A stretch of 64,000 bases of DNA from Pseudomonas sp. NKUCC02_KPG (GCF_019345465.1 NZ_JAHKRC010000022.1:1-64000); one strand, 5' to 3'. Shown: positions 1-10,341, counted from the first letter of the stretch. The notes: a model not told the origin generated them from the letters alone. Program-made: numbers and translations.

Positions 1-156
1 GCTGACGAGTGGAACGAGGCTGCGATCGATCGCGAAGCGGTCGCAAAGCCGATACACGCGGTTTACCGGATTAACCGTGGAAGCTGATTTACGACGGCTG
101 CGTCGGGGTGCTGTATCACGCCGATCGCAGCCTCGCACGGCTCGTCAGCGACTACA
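1..156. repeat. Long REP-type palindromic element, left end cut by the window
   Basis: The stretch opens with GCTGACGAG and closes with CTCGTCAGCGACTACA, which are inverted copies. Internal pieces (GGCTGCGATCG, CGATCGCAGCC) are also complementary, so it can fold into a long imperfect hairpin. The same element recurs at 20853-21006, 38179-38322 and 38344-38491. It lies against the 3' end of the small gene at 163-276. Confidence 0.75.
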
Positions 157-162
157 GGGCGG

Positions 163-276
163 CTACTGATGACTCACCCAAAACACCGCCGTGGCAACCA
201 CCAGAATGATCAGAAAAAAAATAGCCCACGCATCAACCTTGCTGTCGTTTTTGCGCGCTTTCACGGGAGTACTCAT
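163..276 (-). CDS. Small single-pass membrane protein, 37 aa
   Basis: A short reading frame starts at ATG 276 after an AGAGGCGA ribosome binding site and ends at TAG 163. The N-terminal 15 residues are basic and polar (MSTPVKARKNDSK). They are followed by one hydrophobic stretch of about 20 residues (AWAIFFLIILVVATAVFWV) and a short tail. This layout indicates an inner-membrane protein with a cytoplasmic basic N-terminus. I recall similar unannotated small proteins upstream of cysI in Pseudomonas, but function is unknown. It points away from cysI. The good RBS and clean membrane segment make it more likely real than chance. Confidence 0.6.
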   Translation of the reverse strand: MSTPVKARKNDSKVDAWAIFFLIILVVATAVFWVSHQ

Positions 277-517
277 CGCATCGCCTCTTTTCGGTTTTAT
301 GGGTGATTGCTTGAAGACTTCTGCTCAGTTAAGTCCAGCAATGCCCCGACCACAAGTAAGGGATTGAGAATCAACCTCTTATAGTCGTTTTGGTTCTTTG
401 CATATGCTTAAACATCACTTTTGCGCATAACTACAAACTGGTATCGTGCCCCGCTCCGTGGGGAGTGCGCGGCCGTGCGCGCAGATAAGCTGTTAGCAGC
501 CTGAGAACAGGACCTAT

Positions 518-2176
518 ATGTACGTATATGACGAGTACGATCAGCGGATCATCGAGGACCGCGTAAAGCAGTTCCGGGATCAGACCCGACGCTATCTGGC
601 AGGTGAGCTGAGCGAAGAAGAATTCCGCCCCCTGCGCCTGCAAAATGGCCTTTATGTTCAACGTTTTGCCCCGATGCTGCGAGTTGCGGTGCCTTATGGT
701 CAACTGACTTCGCGCCAGGCGCGAATGATGGCCAAAATCGCTCGCGACTATGACAAGGGCTATGCCCACATCAGTACCCGCCAGAACGTGCAGTTCAACT
801 GGCCCGCGCTGGAAGACATTCCGGACATTCTGGAAGAGCTGGCAACCGTGCAGATGCACGCCATTCAGACCAGCGGCAACTGCCTGCGCAACGTCACCAC
901 CGACCAGTTCGCCGGTGTCGCTGCCGATGAACTGATCGATTCGCGCCCTTGGTGCGAAATCGTGCGTCAGTGGACGACCTTCCACCCGGAATTCGCCTAC
1001 CTGCCACGCAAATTCAAAATTGCAATCAACGGCTCGACATCCGACCGTGCTGCAATCGAAGTCCATGACATTGGTCTTGAGCCCGTATTCAACGAAGCCG
1101 GCGATCTGGGCTTTCGCGTACTGGTGGGTGGCGGCCTGGGCCGTACGCCGGTCATCGGCGCGTTCATCAACGAGTTCTTGCCGTGGCAAGACCTGCTGAG
1201 CTACCTCGAAGCCATCCTGCGGGTTTACAACCGCTATGGCCGTCGTGACAACAAGTACAAGGCGCGGATCAAGATTCTGGTCAAGGCCCTGACGCCTGAA
1301 GTGTTTGCAGAGCGCGTTGAAGCCGAAATGGTTCACCTGCGCGGTGGCTCGAATACCCTGACCGAAGCTGAAGTGCAGCGTATCGCCAAGCACTTCGTGG
1401 ACCCGGACTACAAAGCCCTGCCTGACTTCGGCGCTGAGCTGGCCGAACTCGACAAGCAGCACCCGGGCTTCGCCCGTTGGCGTACCCGCAATACCCTGGC
1501 CCATAAAAAGCCGGGTTATGTCGCTGTCACCCTGTCGTTGAAGCCTACCGGCGTCGCACCGGGCGATGTGACCGACAAACAGTGGGACGCCATTGCCGAC
1601 ATGGCCGACCGCTTCAGCTTTGGCCAGCTGCGCACCTCCCACGAACAGAACATCATTCTTGCCGATGTGGAAGAGAACCAGTTGTTCACCATGTGGGGCG
1701 AGTTGCGCGAAAACGGCTTTGCCACGCCGAACATTGGCTTGCTGACCGACATGATCTGCTGCCCGGGCGGCGATTTCTGCTCCCTGGCCAACGCCAAGTC
1801 GATCCCGATCGCCGAAGCGATCCAGCGTCGTTTCGAAGACCTGGACTACCTGTTCGACATCGGCGAGCTGGACCTGAACATCTCCGGTTGCATGAACGCC
1901 TGTGGTCACCACCACGTCGGTCACATCGGGATTCTGGGTGTCGACAAGAAAGGCGCCGAGTTCTATCAGGTGTCCCTGGGTGGCAGCGCCAGCCGTGACG
2001 CAAGTCTGGGCAAAATCCTCGGCCCTTCGTTCGCACAAGACGCCATGCCGGATGTGATTGAAAAGCTGATCGACGTCTATGTTGAAAAACGTACCGAAGA
2101 CGAGCGCTTCATCGACACCTATCAACGTATCGGCATTGACCCTTTCAAGGAGCGCGTCTATGCAGCGAATCATTAA
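518..2176 (+). CDS. cysI: Sulfite reductase hemoprotein (ferredoxin/NADPH-type siroheme enzyme)
   Basis: Reduces sulfite to sulfide in assimilatory sulfur metabolism, in the cytoplasm. The 552-aa protein has the usual repeated ferredoxin-like half-domains. The siroheme/[4Fe-4S] signature lies near the C-terminus: Cys415 and Cys421 in CCPGGDFC, Cys458 and Cys462 in SGCMNACG, giving the C-x5-C...C-x3-C pattern. Positively charged siroheme-contact segments such as STRQNVQFNW occur around residue 90. Start ATG 518 has an AGGACC site just upstream. It overlaps the next gene (DUF934) by 17 bp, the usual Pseudomonas arrangement, which suggests coupled translation. Expected control is by CysB, but no operator was identified. 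The family also contains nitrite reductases; the context favours sulfite. Confidence 0.95.
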   Translation: MYVYDEYDQRIIEDRVKQFRDQTRRYLAGELSEEEFRPLRLQNGLYVQRFAPMLRVAVPYGQLTSRQARMMAKIARDYDKGYAHISTRQNVQFNWPALEDIPDILEELATVQMHAIQTSGNCLRNVTTDQFAGVAADELIDSRPWCEIVRQWTTFHPEFAYLPRKFKIAINGSTSDRAAIEVHDIGLEPVFNEAGDLGFRVLVGGGLGRTPVIGAFINEFLPWQDLLSYLEAILRVYNRYGRRDNKYKARIKILVKALTPEVFAERVEAEMVHLRGGSNTLTEAEVQRIAKHFVDPDYKALPDFGAELAELDKQHPGFARWRTRNTLAHKKPGYVAVTLSLKPTGVAPGDVTDKQWDAIADMADRFSFGQLRTSHEQNIILADVEENQLFTMWGELRENGFATPNIGLLTDMICCPGGDFCSLANAKSIPIAEAIQRRFEDLDYLFDIGELDLNISGCMNACGHHHVGHIGILGVDKKGAEFYQVSLGGSASRDASLGKILGPSFAQDAMPDVIEKLIDVYVEKRTEDERFIDTYQRIGIDPFKERVYAANH

Positions 2177-2654
2177 GAACAATCAGGTCATCGATGAAAC
2201 CTGGCACTTGCTGCCCAAGGAAACCACCTTTGACGAAATCTCCAACTGCGACGATCTCATCGTCCCGCTGGTGATGTGGCGCGAGCACGGCCATGCACTC
2301 AAGGCCCGTGATGGCGGTCTGGGTGTGTGGCTGGACAGCGATGAAGAAGCCGAGGAACTGGGCGAAGACGTGGTGCATTTTCAGGTCATTGCCCTGAACT
2401 TCCCGGCCTTCACCGATGGTCGCAGCTACTCCAATGCCCGCTTGCTGCGTGACCGTTATGGTTACAAAGGCGAATTGCGCGCCATTGGCGATGTACTGCG
2501 CGACCAGTTGTTCTATCTGCACCGCTGCGGTTTCGACGCGTTCGCCATTCGCGCCGATAAAGACCCGTACGAAGCACTGGAAGGCTTGAAGGATTTTTCG
2601 GTGACCTACCAGTCGTCGAGCGACGAGCCGATGCCGCTGTTCCGTCGTCGTTAA
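2160..2654 (+). CDS. DUF934 family protein, cysI partner
   Basis: A 164-aa acidic cytoplasmic protein beginning MQRIIKNNQVIDETW and containing the tryptophan- and arginine-rich core typical of DUF934 (for example NFPAFTDGRSYSNARLLRDR). DUF934 genes almost always follow cysI in proteobacteria, and the family is thought to support sulfite reduction, possibly as an accessory or electron-delivery partner; the biochemical role is not settled. Start ATG 2160 lies inside the end of cysI (17-bp overlap), so expression is probably coupled. A strong hairpin follows the stop codon. Confidence 0.9.
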   Translation: MQRIIKNNQVIDETWHLLPKETTFDEISNCDDLIVPLVMWREHGHALKARDGGLGVWLDSDEEAEELGEDVVHFQVIALNFPAFTDGRSYSNARLLRDRYGYKGELRAIGDVLRDQLFYLHRCGFDAFAIRADKDPYEALEGLKDFSVTYQSSSDEPMPLFRRR

Positions 2655-2662
2655 GTGCGTGG

Positions 2663-2688
2663 CAGGCCTTGGGTTCACCCAAGGCCTG
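2663..2688 (+). terminator. Hairpin terminator after cysI-DUF934
   Basis: Perfect 11-bp inverted repeat CAGGCCTTGGG / CCCAAGGCCTG around a TTCA loop, 8 bp after the DUF934 stop. The following run is ACTATCTTC, so the T-tract is weak. The convergent NEL-type gene ends at 2724, so it may act in both directions. Confidence 0.7.
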
Positions 2689-2723
2689 ACTATCTTCAAG
2701 GTTTATTCAGGCGCCGCGGCAGG

Positions 2724-5700
2724 CTAAACCTGCATAAACGGATGTTCTGCTATTTCTTCCCGGGTCAATCGGCTGATGATGACCTCTCTCGCTTGGCGAC
2801 GACTTTCCCCTACCTCCCCTGTTTGCTCAACATAGTCCTGACTGGACATGCTCTCGCGCCCGACATATAGCGACTGCATGCGCTCATGCAACGGAGAATC
2901 CGCGGACTGAAAGACCGCAGGGTACTTCTTCTCCAGAAACGCTTCCCAGAACGCCTGTTTTTCAATAAAGGCAGTCCGCTTGGTGAAGGTGTCCTCACTC
3001 AACACATAGTATTTTGCAGCCTCAAGTTCCTCCGGGGTTACGTTGGCCAACCGTTCAAAGATCATGCTCCTGGGCCGTGCGGGCAAACCAAGCTCCTCGG
3101 CTAACCTGACCTGATAAAACATCTGTACTTCCAACGGTTCGACCCGTTCGAGCCGTAGCTGCAAGTCAACAGGGCTGAGCCTCTGCGCCAATTGCATGGC
3201 TTGCGGCGTTGCCAGCCGATAAGCAATACCTTGCTGCTCCTGCGCGGTCATGTCCGCCAAGGGCTGATCCAGGTCAACCGTACCCGCAGCATCAACCAGG
3301 CGCTGCAACTGCTGGACGTAATTTCGCTGATCGGTATGGACCTGGGCAATTCGCGATTCAATGACCCCTTGCACATGGGTGTCCAGCAACTCGATGCGAA
3401 ACAGTCCATAACTCAGTCGCAGGAGTTTTTCTTCGGCATTGGCTGCGCCTTGAGCCGTCATGATCTGGTGTCGAAGTTCCAGGTCCGCAAAGATCATCGG
3501 AATGCCATCGGCACAGGTATTCGGATTGGCCGACACTTCAAATAACTGTTCTCGCAACTCACTGTTGCCGTGCATCCCGTCAAGCATGCCCCATACGCGC
3601 ATCGTTAAATTTTCACGCCCGCGCAAATACTGGGATGACGCACTGAGGTCCTCCAGAACGCGGAAAAAATCAGTCGAGCGACCCATGCCTCTCAGATCAC
3701 TCCAGACGCCCAGTTGTTCGACCGTAGGCTCTGGCGCCCAATGAAAAATCCCGCGTGCGGGTTCGACATGTTGACGCCGTGGCCTGATCCCAAAAGTGAT
3801 GCCGTGCTCGCGCCGGTAATTTTCCAGGCGGCGCAAAGAGTCCGCACTCAACGGGTTGTCATGCAGGAACGTGACTCGATTAACCGCAGCCCTGCCGGCA
3901 GTCAGCACCTCTGGCGGTATGCGACTGATGCTGTTGTCACGCAGATCAAGGGTTTGCAGGCGCCTGAGTGACTGCACACCCTCAGGCCAGGTTTGCAAGC
4001 CGGTATAGCGCAACTTGAGTTGTTCAAGATCCACCATGCGCTGAACAGAGATGCGCCTGCCCAGGGGGTTGCCCACCAGATCCAGGGATTTGAGCCTGGT
4101 CAGCCCCGACAGCAGGGTGGCTGCGCTCTCGTTCAACACAATCTGATTGCCACGCAGATTCAGTTCGAGCAGTTCAGGCATCCTTGAAAGCGCCGCAGGC
4201 AGTTCGGCAAGCTGGCTGTTGACCAGGGACACAATTCGCAGATGAGGGAACTGCTCCAGAAACCTGCCGGGGAATTGACCGTTTGGCGAGTTGTGCAAGC
4301 GCAGTGAGCTGACATGGCTGAAATCCGCCGACAGATCCGGCAGGCAATCAACCGGCCATGCATTGAGATCCAGGACATACCCGCTGTGCCCTTCCAGATG
4401 CACACTCTCGCCCAGCCTGCGCCAGGTGCGAATCAGGGTCTGGCTGATCCCGCGCTTGACCTGGGCCGATACCTGCACCCGCGGCCCCGCCGTCGGCTGG
4501 CTCCACACCGTGCTGCCCACCCAATGGTCAAGATCGTTGCGCAGTGTCTGCAACTGCGCTTTGAGCTGGGTCAGGGCTTGGGCAGCCAATTGCGGACCAA
4601 GCCTCAATCGGTACAAAAACTGCCCCACCTGTGCCTCACTCATGGTCGGGAACAGCTCTCTGGCCAGGTCCTTGAGCTGTCTGGGGCTTTGCTCTTCCAG
4701 CAGGCGTCCCGAGCGCCCGCCCAGGGTGTATCCCACACGGCCATCAGCCAGGCGCAACGGGGATCTGAACCAGGGCTTAATGGGTTGCATACCCAGCAAC
4801 TGGGCACTGCGCGGCCGATTGCGTGCCGCCGCGTCGGCAATCTTGCGACCAAGCACTGCCCCGGCATCGACCACGGGAAGGCCCAGTGCGTTGCGCTCCG
4901 AAGGCGTCAGCGCATAAGCCACACAGTTCAACAGATCGGCACTGCGATAAGCCCTTCTCTCAACAGTTCCAGGAACTTCGTACTCGCCATCACCCTTGAA
5001 AAACTCCCGGGTTTTCGTGGCCGGGGCATTGCCCACGGAGTGCAGCACTTCCCCGGTACGCTTGTCACGAATCACAAGGCGCAAATACGCGGGCCAGCCC
5101 GGAAAATCCGCCAGGGCCAACAAGGCCAGCGAGTTGCTGTCGGCGTTGCGCAGGGCTTCAAAGTAGAGCCCCTCTATTGAACGATTCAAGCGCACAACCT
5201 GGGCGTAACGGCGCGCCTCCTCCAGAACATGCAGCTGCAGACGTTCGCCACTGCCGAGGGCATCAACTTCTTCAAGGGACAAATGGCTGATCAACTCCTC
5301 CAGCACGGGCACCGGCAAGCCGGGAAACTGCCTTCTAAGCCTGTGCGCCAGCCTTGGCACAACCTCGCCAAGGCTGTACAGCCGCAAGAGCAGCTCGGTT
5401 TTGCTCACCTGGGCAAGCTCACCCAGCATGCGCGAAAGGGCTTGAACCTGCGCCTCCAGCCCCCTGACCGGCTGCTCCAGCAATCTGTCGATTTGACGGG
5501 ATGACAGGGATTCCAGGGTCACTTTCAACAGATCGCCGTTCCTGACCTGGGTTTCAGCAATTTGCAGTCGCGGATGGGTTTCCACCCGATCAGGGCCATA
5601 TTCCTCCAGCACCACCCCCTCCCTGTCGACCAGACTCAATACTCGATCCGCAGGCCAGCCCGGCAATCGGGTCAGCAGTTGCAGTTGCAACGACGCATTG

Positions 5701-7791
5701 TCTACGGAGCGATTGATGCCCTGTTTCATCTGCTCGATAAAACTCTCGATCATTTCACTTAACCGTACGCGCTTGATGCTGTCCGCCAACAGGGCCGGTG
5801 GCGGCAGGTGATCCATGTACAGCTTGCGCAGCAGCCCCTCACCGGTATTGGTCACCTTCAAAATCAGCTCGGCCGTTGCCTGTGACACCCCTTTCACCTC
5901 AGGACCGAGGCGGCTGAACAACTGCGCACGCGACCATTGCATGGGGGTCTCCAGCTCATGCACCCATGCCCCGCAACCGTTATGTTCGAGCCGGGGCGTA
6001 TAGGCCCCGGCGTCCGTGGGATGCTGGATAAAGCCCTGCCGCGCGCCGGCAACCGGCATCACCCGGAACACACGACCTTCAAGCTGGATAAATTGCCTGT
6101 CGCCCACGCTGTACAGCCCTTGCGCATCGGGGACGACTCCGGTCAACGAGACGTCCTTGAACACATAGGGCTCAAGATCCGGGCGCCACAAACGCATCTG
6201 GCCTGTGACCGTGCGCACAGGCACCAGCGCATCCACAACGGACAAAGGACGCAATGTGGATGCAGCCCCGGCAGAACCGGTCGCCAGGGCAACGTTTTGT
6301 GCGATATCGAACAAGTGCTCCAGGGCCGCGACGCGGTCATTGCGTTGCCAGGCCTTGATCCCTTCATACACATCGACACCCAGCTGAATCACACTGGTCA
6401 CCAGCAAAATCTCACCCAGAACAGGCACAAAACCCAGCGCCAATGTCAGCAGGCTGAGCCCGGTATTCAAAAAGGTCGCCTGGCGTTCCAGGCGGGTCTT
6501 GGAATCTTCGTCTTCAGTGGGCACGACCAGCAATCTGGCATCGTCCTTGATTTTCGCCAGCTGCAAACGCCAGGCCACGACACAGGGGTCTTCCGTCTGG
6601 GGCAGATGCACGCTCTCGGACATCAGGGCCGGTTCATTGATAATGGGCGGGCGGCGCAGCAGCAGCGAATCCCAGGTCACATGCTTCACGTCCGTACGCC
6701 GCATGAACTCGGCGCGGTGACGCAGCGGCACCATTTCAAAGAAGTAACGAGCAAACACCTGGCCCTTCAACCACTCGCGCAATGTCGCCTTGAGCATTTC
6801 AAAAGATTCAAATGCGTGAAAAGCCCGATCAGGACTGTTCGGCAGATAAAGTACGCACGCCTGTACTTGCTGCACGGGTTGTTGCTCGGGCCAAAAGACC
6901 ATCACCCCCGGCACTTCAAAGCCCATGATCTGCAACGTGCTATGGCCAGGCTGCATGCCCGCCAACCGATTCCCGGGGGCCGACAACAGATTGAGCATAA
7001 AAGCGTAATGCGCCGTAATGACCTCCCTCTTCATATACGCCATGTGCAGGGCAGACAAGACTTCGCAGCGTATGTTCCGGCTGAACAACCGATTTAATTT
7101 AGACGCTCTGGAATTGATATTCTCCGGTGCCAAGTTGCCGTCGACCGGTTCAAACACATCAGCCAAATGCCTCTGGTACTGCACACCCAGATTCAAGTCG
7201 CGGCATATAAGTGCAAAGTGTTGCGGCTTCAGGGTCGCGTGTTCAACCTGTTTTCGGGCAACAACTTCATAGATACAACTTCCCGGATCAAAGCCGTCAC
7301 TGCGGGTTTCTGAAACCTCAAAGTTCTGCAACGCCGCTTGCAACAAGCTGTGATCGGTGGTGCTGGCCACCAGATCAAGTTCCAGTGACTCGGGGTGCAG
7401 GATATCGGGCAAGCGTGTCTACCAGCTTGACTTGCTGACGGGCAAAGAACAGCGTCAGGTTACTTAACAGACGAACATGCTTGATCCCGTAGGCTCTGGG
7501 GTTCACCTGGTCCCAGCCGCGACCCGTCAGCGCGGTCTTGAGCAACGGTTCAGCAAACTGTTCGATGGGTTGCAACCCGGCCAGGACAGCGGCTACCGCG
7601 CGCTGGGCCTCTTGGCCCTGGATAAAGCTGTTGCGCAATGCCTCACGCAAACCGGGGTCTGCCTGAATAAACCAGGGCGCCAACAAGGCAGCGATATAAG
7701 CACCATGTTGATTGTCGGCCCGCGTGTTGGCCAGTTGGCTGGCGCGTTCAATAACGGAGTATTCTGTCTGTGATGCACTAGTGTGTGTCAT
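2724..7791 (-). pseudogene. Giant LRR-NEL E3 ubiquitin ligase-type effector (DUF6543), frameshifted near residue 127
   Basis: Two overlapping reading frames (7791-7375 and 7412-2724) together look like one protein of about 1690 aa. The main frame carries, counted from TTG 7412: a DUF6543-like N-terminal half with the motif LICRDLNLGVQYQ; a hydrophobic hairpin near residues 315-370; leucine-rich repeats near residues 1035-1205; and a C-terminal NEL domain. The NEL catalytic Cys-x-Asp is present as Cys1300-Ala-Asp, matching the IpaH/SspH type ligases that ubiquitinate host proteins after type III secretion. The first frame ends in VKLVDTLARYP while the second begins LPDILHPESLELDL; family members run through this point, so one base is extra (or two missing) near 7395-7415. 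No hrp box and no secretion genes were seen nearby. It interrupts an otherwise core block. A sequencing error is possible. Confidence 0.75.
7375..7791 (-). CDS. N-terminal fragment of the NEL effector gene
   Basis: The 138-aa reading frame from ATG 7791 contains the start of the DUF6543-type protein (for example EQFAEPLLKTAL and NPRAYGIKHVRLLSNL). It leaves the family frame around 7400 and stops at 7375, after about a dozen out-of-frame residues. It overlaps the main frame by 38 bp. No good ribosome binding site precedes the second frame, so independent translation of the long part would be weak. Best read as the 5' part of the broken gene rather than a separate protein. Confidence 0.6.
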   Translation of the reverse strand: MTHTSASQTEYSVIERASQLANTRADNQHGAYIAALLAPWFIQADPGLREALRNSFIQGQEAQRAVAAVLAGLQPIEQFAEPLLKTALTGRGWDQVNPRAYGIKHVRLLSNLTLFFARQQVKLVDTLARYPAPRVTGT

Positions 7792-7951
7792 GGCTCAAGC
7801 TCGGCATAGGTGTTGATACCGTCAGCTTATAGAGCGCACATTAATAAAGTCCGTTAATTACTTGATCACACTTCCAGCAACTGAGTTAAAAACAGGTTTA
7901 AAACAATTAATAATTACCGCACTTGAAAACCAGAACAAGTTTCAAACAAAC

Positions 7952-7977
7952 GGCACTGCTGCAACTGCAACAGTGCC
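7952..7977 (-). terminator. Hairpin downstream of sohB
   Basis: Inverted repeat GGCACTG / CAGTGCC with a 12-nt spacer, just past the sohB stop codon and followed on the minus strand by GTTTGTTT. The rest of 7792-7985 is AT-rich and forms the upstream region of the NEL gene; I see no clear promoter or hrp box in it. Confidence 0.5.
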
Positions 7978-7985
7978 GGGGACAA

Positions 7986-9005
7986 TTACCAGAAGCGCTG
8001 TTGAGTCAAACGCGACCAGAGTGAATCAACCACCTTTTCAGCCGACGTGCTGGCCGCCAGCCCCACTCGCTCCTGCAAGCTTTTACGCTGGGCATAGTGC
8101 AGGTGATAGAGCTGGGCATCCCTGGCCCGCTCGGACAGGTACTCGTCGCTGGTCTTGAGCTCATCGACCAGTTGCATGTCGACCGCTGCAACACCCAACC
8201 AGACTTCACCGGTGGCCACTTCATCGATTGCCAGTTGCGGACGGTACTTGGCCACAAAGTTCTTGAACAACTGATGGGTAATGTCCAGGTCCTGCTGGAA
8301 CTTCTCGCGGCCTTTTTCAGTGTTTTCACCAAACACCGTCAGCGTGCGCTTGTACTCGCCTGCGGTCAGCACTTCGTAGTCGATGTCGTGCTTTTTCAGC
8401 AGGCGATTGACGTTGGGTAACTGCGCAACGACGCCAATGGAGCCGAGAATCGCAAACGGTGCGCTGATAATTTTCTGCCCGATGCACGCCATCATATAAC
8501 CGCCACTGGCGGCGACTTTATCGATGCAGACAGTCAACGGGATGCCTGCCTGGCGAATACGCGCCAGTTGCGACGATGCCAGGCCATAGCTGTGCACCAT
8601 GCCGCCACCGCTTTCCAGGCGCACGACCACTTCATCAGTCGGCTTTGCCAGGGTCAGCAACGCGGTGATTTCGTGACGCAGGCTTTCAGTGGCAGATGCC
8701 TTGATGTCACCGACAAAGTCCAGAACAAAGACCCGAGGTTTGTCATCCGGCTGTTTTTTCTGCTTTTTGTCCGCTTTAACGGTCTGCTTGTGCAGTGCCT
8801 TGAGCTGGCTCTTGGACAACAACGACTGCTCCAGACGCTCACGCAGGCCTTTGTAAAAGTCATTGAGCTTGATCACCTGTAATTGCCCGGTGGCCCGGCG
8901 CCCCTTGCCACGCAATGCCGCAAGGGTCACGAGGACCACCACTATGGCAACCACCAGGGTCACGGTCTTGGCCAGAAAACTGGCGTACTCGGCAAGAAAT
9001 TCCAC
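7986..9005 (-). CDS. sohB: SohB-type inner-membrane serine protease
   Basis: A 339-aa member of the S49 signal peptide peptidase family. One N-terminal membrane helix (about residues 10-32) is followed by a charged lysine-rich linker and the protease domain. The catalytic dyad is visible: Ser167 in KVAASGGYMMAC and Lys219 in GEYKRTLTVF, close to the spacing of E. coli SohB. The active site would face the periplasm. Substrates are not known; the E. coli gene was found as a multicopy suppressor of a degP mutant. Transcribed alone, with its own hairpin behind it. Confidence 0.92.
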   Translation of the reverse strand: MEFLAEYASFLAKTVTLVVAIVVVLVTLAALRGKGRRATGQLQVIKLNDFYKGLRERLEQSLLSKSQLKALHKQTVKADKKQKKQPDDKPRVFVLDFVGDIKASATESLRHEITALLTLAKPTDEVVVRLESGGGMVHSYGLASSQLARIRQAGIPLTVCIDKVAASGGYMMACIGQKIISAPFAILGSIGVVAQLPNVNRLLKKHDIDYEVLTAGEYKRTLTVFGENTEKGREKFQQDLDITHQLFKNFVAKYRPQLAIDEVATGEVWLGVAAVDMQLVDELKTSDEYLSERARDAQLYHLHYAQRKSLQERVGLAASTSAEKVVDSLWSRLTQQRFW

Positions 9006-9210
9006 AGCCTCTCCTTAAAACGTCTGCAGCCCTCGGGTCAGGGCTGCGCAATGGCAACCAGCATACCGGCGCCAACCGGGGCCTGCCAGCCGTGAAACGC
9101 CTCGCATTCAGTCACAGGAGGAATTCAAACAAGCGTATGTTTTTTCATTGACAGCCACTTGCCATCCTCCTAACCTCGCCTGACTTTCAGCGGACCGGAA
9201 TGACGCGGAC

Positions 9211-9921
9211 GTGGGCAGCATCTATTTGATACGACATGGGCAGGCCTCCTTCGGTGCAGACGACTACGACGTGCTGTCACCACTGGGCGTGCTGCAGGCA
9301 CAAATTGCCGGTCGGCATCTGGCCGACCTGGACCTGCGCTTTGACCGCTGCCTGTCAGGCGACCTTTCACGCCAGCAGGACACCGCGCGCCATGCCCTGG
9401 CACAGATCAATGCAGCCGGGCTGCCCATCCCTGAACTTGAAACCGACGCCTCATTCAACGAATTCGATGCATTCGCCATACTCGAAGCCCTGCTTCCCGG
9501 CTTGCTGCCAGAGGAGCCTGAGGCGCTGGCGATCATGAGCGATGCCGCGTGCAACCCGGCCGAGTTCCAGCGCATCTTTGAACGGATCATCGACCGCTGG
9601 CTCAGCGGTAGCTGGGACACCCCCGGTCTGGAAACCTGGATGGGGTTTGTCGAGCGGGTTCAAGCGGGGCTGAACCGCATTCTTGAACTTGCCAAGAGCC
9701 AGCAGAACATTGTCGTGTTCACGTCTGCCGGCACCATTACCGCCCTGATCCACAGCCTGACCCGCATTGCGCCCACCGATGCCTTCAAGCTCGGCTGGCA
9801 AATTGTCAATACCTCGCTCAGCCAGCTCAAGTTCCATGGCAACGAGGCAACCCTGGCTTCCTTCAACAGTCATGTGCATTTGCAACTGTTGAAGACGCCG
9901 TCACTCATCACCTATCGATGA
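9211..9921 (+). CDS. Histidine phosphatase family protein
   Basis: A 236-aa phosphoglycerate-mutase-like phosphatase. The N-terminus reads GSIYLIRHGQASF, with the phospho-accepting His9 in the RHG motif, and the second conserved region VVFTSAGTITALIHS lies near residue 170 (here TSAG rather than the common SHG). Start is GTG 9211; an ATG at 9200 is out of frame. No signal peptide. It is followed 57 bp later by an SCP2 protein in the same direction, and this pair is found together in other pseudomonads. Substrate unknown. Confidence 0.85.
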   Translation: MGSIYLIRHGQASFGADDYDVLSPLGVLQAQIAGRHLADLDLRFDRCLSGDLSRQQDTARHALAQINAAGLPIPELETDASFNEFDAFAILEALLPGLLPEEPEALAIMSDAACNPAEFQRIFERIIDRWLSGSWDTPGLETWMGFVERVQAGLNRILELAKSQQNIVVFTSAGTITALIHSLTRIAPTDAFKLGWQIVNTSLSQLKFHGNEATLASFNSHVHLQLLKTPSLITYR

Positions 9922-9978
9922 GCGCCGGCAACCGCGGCCCTCGGGCCGCTGTAAACCACCCTATATAAGGATCGAACC

Positions 9979-10293
9979 ATGACTTCTGTAGCTGATGCCG
10001 TTCAAGCAATGAAAGCCAAATTCAACCCAGCCGCTGCTGCAGGCCTGGACCTGGTATTTGGTTTTCGCATTGATGAAGACAAACACTTCTCGCTGATCGT
10101 CAAAGACAGCACCTGTGAACTGAAGGAAGGCGAAAACCCGGACGCCCAGGTCACTCTGGTCATGGACGGCGAAACCCTGGAAGGCATCGTCAGCGGCGAA
10201 ACCGACGGCATGCAAGCTTTCATGGGCGGCAAGCTGCGCGCTGAAGGCGACATGATGCTGGCCATGAAGCTGAGCGAACTGTTCCCGGCCTAA
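9979..10293 (+). CDS. SCP2 sterol-carrier-like protein
   Basis: A 104-aa SCP-2 fold protein. It shows the family pattern of an amphipathic first helix (ADAVQAMKAKF), a beta-sheet core and the C-terminal segment EGDMMLAMKLSELF. Such proteins bind acyl chains, acyl-CoA or other hydrophobic ligands. ATG 9979 follows AAGGATCGAACC. The gene ends at a strong terminator and lies beside a phosphotransferase and SDR that resemble acyl-CoA-linked genes, so a lipid-handling role is plausible but not shown. Confidence 0.88.
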   Translation: MTSVADAVQAMKAKFNPAAAAGLDLVFGFRIDEDKHFSLIVKDSTCELKEGENPDAQVTLVMDGETLEGIVSGETDGMQAFMGGKLRAEGDMMLAMKLSELFPA

Positions 10294-10311
10294 GCCACCG
10301 GCAACACCCAG

Positions 10312-10341
10312 AACCGAAGCCCACGCGCTTCGGTTTTTTTT
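10312..10341 (+). terminator. Rho-independent terminator after the SCP2 gene
   Basis: AACCGAAGC / GCTTCGGTT stem with a CCACGC loop, then an uninterrupted T-tract. Classic intrinsic terminator 18 bp after the SCP2 stop codon. Confidence 0.9.

Noticed and set aside
431..2182. Long minus-strand open frame (583 codons) across cysI
   Set aside because: It is antisense to a well recognised gene, rich in Gln/His/Val from GC-rich codon reversal, and matches no family.
5937..7097. Long plus-strand open frame opposite the NEL effector gene
   Set aside because: High His/Gln/Arg composition typical of a shadow frame; the minus strand encodes recognisable DUF6543/LRR/NEL domains.
7375..7412. Programmed frameshifting in the NEL gene
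   Set aside because: No slippery heptamer or stimulatory structure was seen at the junction (GACACGCTTGCCCGAT); a plain indel is the simpler reading.
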